13,076 nucleotides of DNA from Bacteroidales bacterium UBA5197. GTDB lineage: Bacteria > Bacteroidota > Bacteroidia > Bacteroidales > Lentimicrobiaceae. The translations under genes and the position numbers were made by a program. Where the stretch lies: assembly GCA_002412885.1 (NCBI GenBank), contig DHVX01000041.1:1-13076 (forward strand). Direction: 5' to 3'. Below are positions 1 through 7,091 of the stretch, in pieces. Below the pieces are notes generated by a model. The model was not told the origin of the DNA. It saw only the letters and a list, made by a program, of their open reading frames with translations, and made no database searches. Every line of letters starts with the position of its first letter. Within the stretch, counting starts at the first letter, position 1.

Positions 1-180
1 GAAAATCTGAGCTCTTCTTTGCGGTTGTTCTGACACCAACCGATTAGCTTGCACTTGTTACGTTTCGGAATAACCTTCAAGCACCCGGCTAAGCGGGTTG
101 CGCCACGCGTCAGGGGACGCACGGGAACTGCATGGAAAAACTATCAGGACTGAAAAAAGCCCGGCGGCGCAAGTATTGTC
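1..180. other. Left-edge noncoding DNA with no recognised gene
   Basis: No convincing reading frame or RNA gene is visible. Positions 63-105 resemble the sequence around 11920-11952: both read tttcggaa, then a short AC-rich stretch, then CGGCTAAGCGG. The segment is therefore probably a diverged edge of the repeat family that forms the right-hand array. Small inverted repeats are present, for example GCGTC and GACGC around 107-120. The bases tgtcaggtca near 177-186 look like an orphan right arm of the GACCTGACAAG hairpin seen at 11781-11817. Confidence 0.4.
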
Positions 181-232
181 AGGTCAATCTGTTATTCGAT
201 TCATGCGTTCTTTTTCCATATAAAAACAAGAA

Positions 233-265
233 GACCTAACAAGTCGGAAGAAGACTTGGTAGGTC
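233..265. repeat. GACCTAACAAGT hairpin, copy 1
   Basis: The arms are GACCTAACAAGT and ACTTGGTAGGTC around a 9-nt loop, giving a 12-bp stem with one mismatch. It is preceded by aaaacaagaa and followed by attttg, so it would look like a terminator on either strand. The same hairpin recurs at 313, 535, 6086, 12188 and 12624, and as a GACCTGACAAGT variant at 11783. Confidence 0.8.
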
Positions 266-312
266 ATTTTGTTATTCGATTCATGCGTTCTTTTTCCATA
301 GTAAAACAAGAA

Positions 313-345
313 GACCTAACAAGTTAAAAGAAAACTTGTTAGGTC
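313..345. repeat. GACCTAACAAGT hairpin, copy 2
   Basis: The arms GACCTAACAAGT and ACTTGTTAGGTC form a perfect 12-bp stem with loop taaaagaaa. Compared with the neighbouring copy at 233, the base opposite the mismatch is T rather than G, so pairing is complete. Confidence 0.8.
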
Positions 346-387
346 AATTTGTTATTCGATGCAGGCACTAAGTTCACTTCGTTCACC

Positions 388-475
388 AACCTCCCCTTGT
401 CTCCCCGTCTCCCTGTCTCCATGTCCTGAACCTCCCCTTGTCTCCCCGTCTCCCCTTCCCCTTGTCAGCCAGATC
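388..475. repeat. Pyrimidine tract (purine-rich on the minus strand)
   Basis: This is an almost pure C/T stretch built from tccccttgtctccccgtct-like words. A 26-bp unit starting aacctcccc occurs at 388-413 and again at 429-454, a 41-bp period. On the minus strand, which is the sense strand of cassette 1, it is G/A-rich. It matches the G/A-rich tract downstream of cassette 2 (11636-11735) and a shorter tract at 6146-6186. Frames crossing it are low-complexity and I do not regard them as genes. Confidence 0.75.
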
Positions 476-516
476 GCGAAACGACTCCCGAATCAAAACT
501 AAAAGTCGTTCTCTTC

Positions 517-706
517 GCCATATAAAAACAAGAAGACCTAACAAGTCGGAAGAAGACTTGGTAGGCCACTTGTTGATTCGCTTCATTCGCTCCTTAAATC
601 AGAACTCAGAGCTACTTTTCACTTTCATATGTGGTCACTGAGTACGCCGCGACGAATCGAAAGCAACTTTTCACTTTTCACTCTTCGTTTTTCACTTGAT
701 AAACCT
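517..706. repeat. Partial copy of the 436-bp array unit, overlapping the 3' end of the small gene
   Basis: This stretch aligns with 12173-12367 and 12609-12803. It covers the sequence before the GACCTAACAAGT hairpin, the hairpin itself, the words aactcagagc, cactgag.acgccgcgacgaatcgaaag, and the run cttttcgtttttcactt. The alignment continues into the last codons of the small-protein gene (678-706), with about five differences over its final 39 bases. The repeat family therefore includes the tail of this kind of gene. Confidence 0.75.
535..567 (-). terminator. Hairpin downstream of cassette 1, candidate terminator
   Basis: Arms GACCTAACAAGT and ACTTGGTAGGCC form a stem with two mismatched or wobble positions and a 9-nt loop. 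On the minus strand it lies about 110 nt after the stop codon of the small gene and is followed by ttcttgtttttata, a T-rich run that would suit intrinsic termination. Because the same hairpin occurs many times in this window, including away from gene ends, a terminator role is plausible but not established. Confidence 0.4.
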
Positions 707-911
707 TCTTACCCGCATAAGCAGCGCCCATCGCCAGCAAAATAGCCAATCCGCTGCCTATCGGGGCATTGCCGCCTACAGGCTGATTACCCGTTGCGCC
801 GTGTCCTGATGGTGGTGGAGGCGGCGGGCCCTGTGCCAGTAATGGTGTTGCGGATAGCAGCATTGCAGCAAACAGCAGAAGTATGGATGCTTGTTTTATT
901 ATCTTTTTCAT
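678..911 (-). CDS. Small secreted/membrane protein with PIGSG-KK tail (cassette 1)
   Basis: This 77-residue protein has a clear signal peptide (MKK, then a hydrophobic core, cleavage near LLAQ at 24-27). It continues with six prolines (29-34), a Gly-rich linker, GGNAPIGSG (46-54), a short hydrophobic segment (about 55-67) and KK (68-69) followed by a charged tail. It resembles short Bacteroidota proteins annotated as PID-CTERM sorting-domain proteins, in which PIDGG precedes a hydrophobic stretch and basic residues. Here Asp is replaced by Gly, and the family name is from memory. The start lies 32 nt after the stop of the giant gene, so co-transcription is likely. No Shine-Dalgarno is visible. 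The last eight codons (VYQVKNEE) lie inside a repeat that recurs at 12342 and 12778. Function is unknown; a membrane partner or marker for the giant is only inference. Confidence 0.85.
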   Translation of the reverse strand: MKKIIKQASILLLFAAMLLSATPLLAQGPPPPPPSGHGATGNQPVGGNAPIGSGLAILLAMGAAYAGKKVYQVKNEE

Positions 912-943
912 CTTTTTAAGTTTTCAGTTTTTTAATCAATTTG

Positions 944-3900
944 TTATAACACCACTTTGCGGCTGATGGCTTGTCCGTTGCTGATGACACTTACCACATA
1001 TACGCCTTTGGGCAGTGATGCTGCATTCAGGCTGTGCAATCCGCTGCCATTGGTGCGGCTGCTCATTACTACCTGACCGGTAAGGTTGATCACCGATATC
1101 TCAGCTTTGGCTTCCAGACCGCCAATATACAATGTCTCACCATGGGTGTAAACAGAAATGGAGGAAGAAGTGGCGGGATTGTCGATGCCAAGGGTACCGA
1201 AGTGAAGGGTAAAGCGATTTAAATCGTCGCCGGTTGTTGCATTGAAGCTATAAACCGGATTGGTATTTAAATTCTGCGTCATACTGGTTTTTGCATCTAT
1301 CAGTGTAACCAAAGAGAATGAAGCAGTATTGAAATCTGCGGTAAGCGAATAATTGCCATCGATTCCAGCTTTAAATGCTACCGGAATCATTGGATTTTCA
1401 CTGACAGAACTCAAGTAGCTGATGGATAAGTTTGCATCCTCTTTGGTTGTGAACAGGCCGGGAGCAGTTGAAACTAAACTGTTCCATTTCTGAGCACCAC
1501 CAACCGATGAATTATGACCGAACTCAAGCAGCAGTTCATCGGAGCCATAAGAAGCAGGAGCATTCACCCTGAGACGAAACGCATTATCATTGCCCGATTT
1601 CAACCAGGCTTGTGTGCTGTGTACACGTGCATCATTGTCAATGCCAAAATCACCGGCATTTGCCGCGATCACAAAGAAACCCTGCATCGGAGCAATGTAA
1701 CGTGAAGCGCCGTTTGTTCCGGCATCACCGGCATTGGCATCGCTGTAAACACCGTAATTGGAGGCTGTTTCGCTCCAGATATAATGAGAAACGCCTGTTC
1801 CATAACCTGCGAGATCGCTTTTATCATAACCAGGAACATTTTTCCAGTCAATGGATGAAGGATAAGGATTACCAACCAGATTGGTGTACTTGTAATCACC
1901 GGTTCCGGAAATCGTTAACGGAGCTAGATAAATACCTTCATTTAATGCACCTGTAAAGGTTTTTGTAGGATTGGCTGCCTGATATGCCACTAAATAACCC
2001 TTGCCAGGAACAAAAGAAGTAATATTGTTTGCTCCAACCTTCTGGTTCAACCATGTTTCGGTAGGTTCGCTCCATGCGTAGAAGTCATAACCGCTGCCAT
2101 CGCCATAAGTGCCGGCAGGTGTAAAACCTCCCGAAATGGCTTGTGCAGCAACCGGTGAGCTAAGCAGATGCCAGGCTTCGGCAGCACCCGCAATGTAGCG
2201 CTGAACGGTATAAGTATTTGCTGCCAGTGTCCCGTTCTCAATAAAAGAACCGGTGCCATTTACATCTGATTGAATAAGGAAGTCCCCATTTACAAGCAAA
2301 TCTTTACCAGTGTTTATTGTCAATGCACCAAGGGGTGCAATGGTTAAATTGTTACATTCATAATCATTTGAATTAACAATTACAGTTTTATTGGCAGGGA
2401 TGGCTACATTGGTAACTTCGCCTGGTAGACCATTATCCCAGTTAGTTGCAACTTCCCATTCATTTGAAGTAGTACCTGTAAAAGTAGAAGCCGCAGCCGC
2501 ATTCGTGTTTACTGTAATTGTATTTGAACTAGCGCTAAAGTTTGTTCCATCAGTTGCACGAACTCTGTAATAATAATTTGAATTAGGCGAAAGACTCCCA
2601 ATAGCCTGCGAAGTACCTACAACTGAATAATTACTAAAAACACCAACCGCGGTAAATGAGTCACGTGTTATGGCAAGGTTATCAATACACGGTCTAGCAT
2701 TGGTGTTGCCATTTTCTATCTGAACTTTAAATGGACCACTAATATCGGTAACATTAGCATTAATTACACCTGCGGTGGTCGTGTAACCATAGGTTCCAAT
2801 TGTCGTTACAGTTGAAAAACCAGCTCCTGACAAAATTTTGATTAAAACATTTCCATCCGATCCTGCGAATTTCTGTTGAATATCAAATGTTATATTTGAA
2901 GGGGATCCTGTAATTTCGCCCGAAACAAGGTATGCCCCGGCTTCATCTCGAAGACAAATGGCCTCATTTCCTGAAAATATAATCTGATCAGTCCTTGTTT
3001 TGTAGGATGTCCATGCGATTCCGTCAACCCCTGTCCAGCTTCTGGTTAAATAACTTGAAGTAGTTCCTCCGCCTATTGCCGTGAATGTTTCAGTAGTGGA
3101 GGCAAAATCAAAATTAGTTGAACTTACATCTAACCTATAACCACCTGTAGCACTTGCTGATGCATTCCAGTTTGCAGTGAAGCTATTACTACTAATTGGG
3201 TTTGCGGCAGTTGCAACAGGTGCAACAAGCGGACAGGTTGCACTTATATTTACGGAGCCAGGTGTACTACCTGCATCATACATACCCAACAAAATATAAT
3301 AAGTAGTATTGGCTGTTGCCAGAAAAGTGTATTTAGAGGGACCGGCTGTTGTAGCACAACCGTCATCATCAAAACCTTCGCATGTTGTAAATGAGCCACA
3401 GGTTCCACTGTAAATTCTTAAATATGTATCAAGAGTTTCCGATGAACCACAAGCCGATACAGTAACACTTCCCGATGCTGCAGGGGTAACAGTGTACCAT
3501 GTACCTTTGAAATAGCCAACAGAGTTTACACCGCAGCTTACTGCCGGTAAAACATCATTGGTTGCCGATGTGTTATCAACTGTAACTGAACTACCGCACG
3601 TGATTGCAATTGCCCCGGCGCAGTTATCATTGGCTGGCGCAGGAGGTGGAGGTGCCGGTATATTAAACGCATTTGATGTTATTCCTGTCAATCCTGCAGA
3701 AGAAAATGCAATAGTTGCCCCAGTTACGGCAGCCGCACTGGTAGCGGTTAAACCGCTATAGGTAACTGTACCTGCACTACCTGCAACGGAAGTTGTTCCT
3801 CCCAATGTCCATGTGCCAGCACCAACTGCAGCAACAACAGTTGCAGTGCTTGTGGTTGTATTGCTGTATTGATCCTGAATGCGAACTACTGGTTGGGTAG

Positions 3901-5110
3901 CCAAAGCCCCTCCATTTACAGAAGGTGCTGTGGGTTGAGTAGTAATGCCAAGTTTAGTGGCAACACCTGCAATATTGGTTTGTGTAACACTTGCATTATT
4001 ATATCCAGTAGCTAAAACAACAATAGTATGGCTTCCGGCTGTTTTCAACTGGTTTATGGATGCTGTTGTTAACACCAGTGAACCTGAAGTAAGGGAATAA
4101 ACACCACTTGCTGCTAGGTAGGGAGTTCCATCAACCGTAATACCTGTTACCGCAGCACGCCATGATTCATCGTCAGTAAAAGTAATGTTGAAATTATTGT
4201 CAACTGATTGGTTTGCTGCTGCAGAAAGGGTTGGGGGTGTTGATCCAGAACTTCCAATAGTTGCAGGAACAGTATTATAAATAACAACGTCATCTAGAAA
4301 TAAATTAGCTACATTAGATGTACTACTTATTCCTGTAAAAGTAGTAGCATTTACATTTGTATTTGCATTTGCACCTCCTTTGGATAAATCATTTCCAATA
4401 AGAGTTCCGTTAATATATAAATCAAATTTTTGGACAGCAACTGTTTGATCAGCACCATTATAGGTATAATTAATCGTTCCACTTGATTTATTATTACCAA
4501 CAATTTCGATGGTGTAGACAGTAGCCTGATTTAAAGCCGAAGTCGTTAATCCGGTTGAGTTATAAGTTCCTGCATTATTAAATGTTAATGTTAATGCACC
4601 AGAGGCTCCAAAAGTAAATCGCAATCCTGTAAACGTATTTGCTGATGACACATCATTATTATCATTATAATTACTGCCTTGAAGGCCTTGATAAAAAGTC
4701 CAAATACCTGAAGCTGCTGTACTGCCAGCAGCTGCATCTCCAAATAAAACTTTGAAAGAAGTATAAAACTCTAAGCCGGAAGTATAGCTCACTATTGGTG
4801 AAACTTTAGTAATAGAGGCAGATGAAGATGAAACAGCTCTCACGTATGAACCAGCTGTTCCCAAAGGATTTGAAGTATTTGATAAAACAATAGGTGCATT
4901 TGGTGAAGTTGCCCCTGCTCTTGCATATGTTGTACCTGAAGTTGGATTGGGAATAAATGCAGTCGAACCAGTTTGGCTAGTATGTGATCCTGTTCCAGTT
5001 CCAAAATTTTGTGTTGTAGTCTGCCCCCACCCCATTCCAGGCACTCCCAGAAGGGCAAGAAGTAAAATGGCTGAGAAAAGGTGTTTTAAGGAGTGTAAAT
5101 TGTGTTTCAT
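944..5110 (-). CDS. T9SS-secreted giant multidomain surface protein (giant 1)
   Basis: The 1388 residues start with a signal peptide ending near GWGQ (27-30). Domains in order: concanavalin/LamG-like jelly-roll (about 31-285, with FLDDVVIYN at its end); Shr-like hemoglobin-interacting domain, formerly DUF1533 (about 300-380, FTDDESWRAAVTGITVDG and later LATGY); bacterial Ig-like domain (about 384-485); Pro-rich linker; NDNC domain with many Cys (493-628); Fn3 (629-867) interrupted by a second jelly-roll-like domain (about 671-816, ETFTAIGGG and RSWTGVDGIAW); a TxxWxxxxNWxxGxPG region (876-965); the WHLLSSPV and NLVGNPYPSSIDW block (970-1310); and a T9SS type A sorting domain (about 1317-1388, INLTGQVV and LPKGVYVVSV). 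I saw no catalytic domain, so an adhesin or ligand-binding role is likely. Heme or hemoglobin binding is possible but unproven. The start ATG has no Shine-Dalgarno and is chosen because the signal peptide begins there. Confidence 0.93.
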   Translation of the reverse strand: MKHNLHSLKHLFSAILLLALLGVPGMGWGQTTTQNFGTGTGSHTSQTGSTAFIPNPTSGTTYARAGATSPNAPIVLSNTSNPLGTAGSYVRAVSSSSASITKVSPIVSYTSGLEFYTSFKVLFGDAAAGSTAASGIWTFYQGLQGSNYNDNNDVSSANTFTGLRFTFGASGALTLTFNNAGTYNSTGLTTSALNQATVYTIEIVGNNKSSGTINYTYNGADQTVAVQKFDLYINGTLIGNDLSKGGANANTNVNATTFTGISSTSNVANLFLDDVVIYNTVPATIGSSGSTPPTLSAAANQSVDNNFNITFTDDESWRAAVTGITVDGTPYLAASGVYSLTSGSLVLTTASINQLKTAGSHTIVVLATGYNNASVTQTNIAGVATKLGITTQPTAPSVNGGALATQPVVRIQDQYSNTTTSTATVVAAVGAGTWTLGGTTSVAGSAGTVTYSGLTATSAAAVTGATIAFSSAGLTGITSNAFNIPAPPPPAPANDNCAGAIAITCGSSVTVDNTSATNDVLPAVSCGVNSVGYFKGTWYTVTPAASGSVTVSACGSSETLDTYLRIYSGTCGSFTTCEGFDDDGCATTAGPSKYTFLATANTTYYILLGMYDAGSTPGSVNISATCPLVAPVATAANPISSNSFTANWNASASATGGYRLDVSSTNFDFASTTETFTAIGGGTTSSYLTRSWTGVDGIAWTSYKTRTDQIIFSGNEAICLRDEAGAYLVSGEITGSPSNITFDIQQKFAGSDGNVLIKILSGAGFSTVTTIGTYGYTTTAGVINANVTDISGPFKVQIENGNTNARPCIDNLAITRDSFTAVGVFSNYSVVGTSQAIGSLSPNSNYYYRVRATDGTNFSASSNTITVNTNAAAASTFTGTTSNEWEVATNWDNGLPGEVTNVAIPANKTVIVNSNDYECNNLTIAPLGALTINTGKDLLVNGDFLIQSDVNGTGSFIENGTLAANTYTVQRYIAGAAEAWHLLSSPVAAQAISGGFTPAGTYGDGSGYDFYAWSEPTETWLNQKVGANNITSFVPGKGYLVAYQAANPTKTFTGALNEGIYLAPLTISGTGDYKYTNLVGNPYPSSIDWKNVPGYDKSDLAGYGTGVSHYIWSETASNYGVYSDANAGDAGTNGASRYIAPMQGFFVIAANAGDFGIDNDARVHSTQAWLKSGNDNAFRLRVNAPASYGSDELLLEFGHNSSVGGAQKWNSLVSTAPGLFTTKEDANLSISYLSSVSENPMIPVAFKAGIDGNYSLTADFNTASFSLVTLIDAKTSMTQNLNTNPVYSFNATTGDDLNRFTLHFGTLGIDNPATSSSISVYTHGETLYIGGLEAKAEISVINLTGQVVMSSRTNGSGLHSLNAASLPKGVYVVSVISNGQAISRKVVL

Positions 5111-5740
5111 AAATATTGGGTTTTGTTTTGTTGCGGTGTGTTTTGGTTTTAATGCTCTTGGTGTATCAGGGGTTCAGGCTGGCACAAAAAACCTTTTGCC
5201 GGAAGAATTATCCGGTTAAGGAATTCATCAATAAAATGGGTGATTGATAATGTGGCAAAATGCTCATGTCAAAACATTCTGCACGGTGACAAAAATACCC
5301 AAAATCCCTACACCTTAGGCATTTCAGTATTAAATAATTGTAAAATCCTATAAAAAAAGTCATTTCAATAATACCAAAAACCCGGCATACGGCTGTAATA
5401 AAAATTGCCAGAAAGGAAGAATATTTTACTTTCACAGAAACAGCAATTTATGTCATTGTATAAATCCTTTGAAATTGAGGCATCGGAATTCATCAAAATT
5501 TAAAACCGGGCAGAGAGTGTTTCGCGCAAGTAAAAATAATGATGCGGGAGAGCGCCTGTTTTCAGGTATTTTTTATTAAAAAGCAAGGCAGAAACAAGCA
5601 AAAAAAAATCATTTGCGGGTGGTTCGGGCAAAATTTCAGGTGTTAACTGCTAAAAAACAGGTGTTTGCCGGCCTGGAAAGCTGCAAAAAAAACTGTTTCC
5701 GGGAAAAAAGATTTCAGAAATGCGAAAACTGCGACGAGCT
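5111..5740. other. Upstream region of giant 1, no recognised gene
   Basis: This A/T-rich DNA presumably holds the promoter and leader of giant 1. The only TAnnTTTG-type box I found on the minus strand is TATTTTTG at 5297-5290, about 180 nt before the start codon, but no TTG lies at the expected distance upstream of it, so the promoter call is weak. A small hairpin, CCTG-tttt-CAGG followed by tattttttatt, lies near 5556-5575. The frames in this stretch have neither signal peptides nor recognisable domains. Confidence 0.4.
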
Positions 5741-5744
5741 TAAT

Positions 5745-5784
5745 TCGACACTGCGACACTGCGACACTTCGACACTTCGACACT
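5745..5784. repeat. 8-bp tandem repeat (T/G)CGACACT, five copies
   Basis: The five units in order are TCGACACT, GCGACACT, GCGACACT, TCGACACT and TCGACACT, and the next bases are tcgg. Only the first base of the unit varies. The repeat runs straight into the 16-bp repeat at 5790. Confidence 0.85.
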
Positions 5785-5789
5785 TCGGC

Positions 5790-5837
5790 AGGCTCAGTGC
5801 ATCGCAAGCTCAGTGCATCGCAGGCTCAGTGCATCGC
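5790..5837. repeat. 16-bp tandem repeat AGGCTCAGTGCATCGC, three copies
   Basis: Units lie at 5790-5805, 5806-5821 and 5822-5837. The middle copy starts AAGC instead of AGGC and the others are identical. Words of the type cttcgacaggctcagtgcatcgc are common in intergenic DNA of Bacteroidota, to my recollection. Confidence 0.85.
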
Positions 5838-5866
5838 AGCAGAGGTTCCGCGAATTGGGTTGGTGA

Positions 5867-6055
5867 TTCAGTGGCTACCGCCTGGCGGCGGCGAATGGGT
5901 CGTGGCCAGGCGACCCCTGACAGGGTTACGAGCCCTTTCAAAGTGGGCAGCCCGGGAGATATATGCTGAACTCTTGATAGGTAGCAAAACCCTGTCAGGG
6001 GTGTTGGGTTTGAATGCCGTTTGAACATCATTGAATTTGTAATTCAATATATTTC
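5867..6055. repeat. ~190-bp intergenic element, copy 1
   Basis: This aligns with 6342-6531 almost end to end, from ttcag to atttc, with only scattered differences. Its core is a perfect 15-bp inverted repeat, ACCCCTGACAGGGTT at 5913-5927 and AACCCTGTCAGGGGT at 5988-6002, enclosing 60 bp that include GAGCCCTTTCAAAGTGGGC. After the right arm comes gaacatcattgaatttg, the start of the multi-hairpin element, but this copy then breaks off and joins a GACCTAACAAGT hairpin. Confidence 0.8.
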
Positions 6056-6085
6056 AACTTTCTCCTCGCCATAATGAAACAAGAA

Positions 6086-6118
6086 GACCTAACAAGTCGG
6101 AAGAAGACTTGGTAGGTC
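6086..6118. repeat. GACCTAACAAGT hairpin between the divergent cassettes
   Basis: Arms GACCTAACAAGT and ACTTGGTAGGTC with loop cggaagaag, identical to the copy at 233-265. It sits in the middle of the divergent intergenic region, over 900 bp from either start codon, so it does not act as the terminator of a gene seen here. Confidence 0.8.
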
Positions 6119-6187
6119 ACTTATTTATTCGCTTCGTACGCTTCAGTTGCCCTTTCTCCCCTTCTCCTTGTCTCCAAGTCTCCCTGT

Positions 6188-6272
6188 CAACCTTATCGGC
6201 CCTTTCAAAGTGGGCAGCCCGGGAGATGTATGCTGAACTCTTGATAGGTAGCAAAACCCTGTAAGGGGTTTT
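6188..6272. repeat. Decayed partial copy of the ~190-bp element
   Basis: The interior (gccctttcaaagtgggcagc through gctgaactcttgataggtagc) matches the two full copies. The left arm is degenerate (ctgtcaaccttatc in place of ctgacagggttac). The right arm has a changed base (aaccctgtaaggggtt), so the 15-bp pairing is lost. It follows directly on a pyrimidine tract at 6146-6186. Confidence 0.7.
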
Positions 6273-6300
6273 AAATTCCTTCCGCTGATTAAAAAGATTT

Positions 6301-6330
6301 ATCCACGGATTTCCACGGATTTCCACGGAT
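6301..6330. repeat. 10-bp tandem repeat TTCCACGGAT, three copies
   Basis: Three consecutive 10-bp units lie here, the first reading ATCCACGGAT. They are followed by tagatgcg. The sequence is low-complexity and I see no gene in it. Confidence 0.85.
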
Positions 6331-6341
6331 TAGATGCGTGT

Positions 6342-6531
6342 TTCAGTAACTACCGCCTACCGGCGGTGATTGGGGCGTGGCCAGGCGACCCCTGACAGGG
6401 TTACGAGCCCTTTCAAAGTGGGCAGCCCGGGAGATGTAAAGCTGAACTCTTGATAGTTAGCAAAACCCTGTCAGGGGTGTTGGGTTTGAATGCCGTTTGA
6501 ACATCATTGAATTTGTAATTCAATATATTTC
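6342..6531. repeat. ~190-bp intergenic element, copy 2
   Basis: This is the second full copy of the element at 5867-6055. The 15-bp arms are again perfect: ACCCCTGACAGGGTT at 6388-6402 and AACCCTGTCAGGGGT at 6464-6478. Unlike copy 1, its right end continues without a break into the multi-hairpin element at 6496-6675. Confidence 0.8.
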
Positions 6532-6675
6532 GCAAGCTGATCCATGACTTTAACAGCTTATTTGGATAATTGCAAATTATCCAGTGTTCAGAGCGGCATT
6601 ACAACCGACCGAAGGGAGCCTGCCTGACTGCTTCAGGCGGGCAGGCTCAGCGAAGCTAAATGCCGCTCAGCTACA
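6496..6675. repeat. Multi-hairpin element, dispersed copy
   Basis: This is homologous to 11960-12120 in the tandem array. Visible stems: TTGAATT/AATTCAA near 6508-6524; AAGCTG/CAGCTT; GGATAATT-gca-AATTATCC at 6564-6582; and GAGCGGCATT at 6591-6600 paired with AATGCCGCTC at 6659-6668. The sequence inside the last stem is not the one in the array: here it holds a separate 9-bp inverted repeat, GAGCCTGCC at 6616-6624 and GGCAGGCTC at 6640-6648. The outer stem is thus kept while the tip is exchanged. Confidence 0.7.
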
Positions 6676-6883
6676 GGGAGGATTAAGTGTATGTTTTCCA
6701 GAGGCTTGAATATTGTATAATGGACTGATGGCTGGCGGGATCTATCCGGCGAATCGGAATTTGCCACAGGAAACGTATTATATCCACCCAAACTTTATAA
6801 TTTGTCTTTATTACATGATTGGCAGCGAAAAATATAATGCCTGAATTTTTGTAAAAAAAATTAACCTGAATTTAATCTTTGCA
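6676..6883. other. Upstream region of giant 2, no recognised gene
   Basis: This unique, A/T-rich sequence between the repeats and the promoter contains no reading frame with recognisable features and no strong hairpin. Confidence 0.5.
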
Positions 6884-6915
6884 TTTGCGTATTAAAGTTT
6901 ATTCTATTAGTTTTG
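6884..6915 (+). promoter_or_regulatory. Candidate sigma-ABfr-type promoter of giant 2
   Basis: TTTG at 6884-6887 is followed after 20 bp by TAGTTTTG at 6908-6915, which fits the Bacteroidota consensus TTTG and TAnnTTTG. Transcription would start around 6920 and leave a leader of about 170 nt before the ATG at 7092. The leader is pyrimidine-rich and has no Shine-Dalgarno near the start codon. Confidence 0.5.
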
Positions 6916-7091
6916 TAGAACTAAGTAGATTAAATCCCACTTACTCTTTCACTGGTTCTCTGATTCGCTGATTTCATATACTCCTACTCTCCTGAATCTC
7001 ATTGTTTACGTGCTTTTATCGATTTAATTGCTGCATTACGCCTGTTTCTTTGTAAAAATCAAACCAATATATTCACCAAATACCAAACATT

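Larger units (their letters stand above)
181..358. repeat. 80-bp tandem repeat, about 2.2 copies
   Basis: The word gttattcgat occurs at 191, 271 and 351, exactly 80 bp apart. The first two units are nearly identical and each carries one GACCTAACAAGT hairpin (233-265 and 313-345). The third is cut off after gttattcgat. The two hairpin loops differ (cggaagaag against taaaagaaa), so the copies have begun to diverge. A related ~82-bp duplication lies at 11741-11867, in the downstream flank of the other cassette. Confidence 0.85.

Noticed and set aside
1..180. Structured RNA gene (tRNA, tmRNA or RNase P type) suggested by GC-rich hairpins
   Set aside because: No GTTCGANNC T-loop, CCA end or other recognisable RNA signature is present; the similarity to the array edge explains part of it.
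181..358. CRISPR-like regular repeats
   Set aside because: The whole 80-bp unit is repeated, with no unique spacers, and there are no cas genes.
1612..1956. 114-codon plus-strand frame and other long frames opposite the giants
   Set aside because: They are antisense shadows of a strongly supported coding frame and have no signal peptide or coherent domain.
5613..6024. Overlapping 118- and 119-codon frames on the plus strand
   Set aside because: Both cross the 8-bp and 16-bp tandem repeats and the 190-bp element, giving Cys/Arg/Ser-rich, low-complexity translations with no homologous feature.
5913..6478. Insertion sequence
   Set aside because: The inverted repeats enclose only about 60 bp and there is no transposase frame in the window. 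A nonautonomous element remains possible and is listed as a finding.
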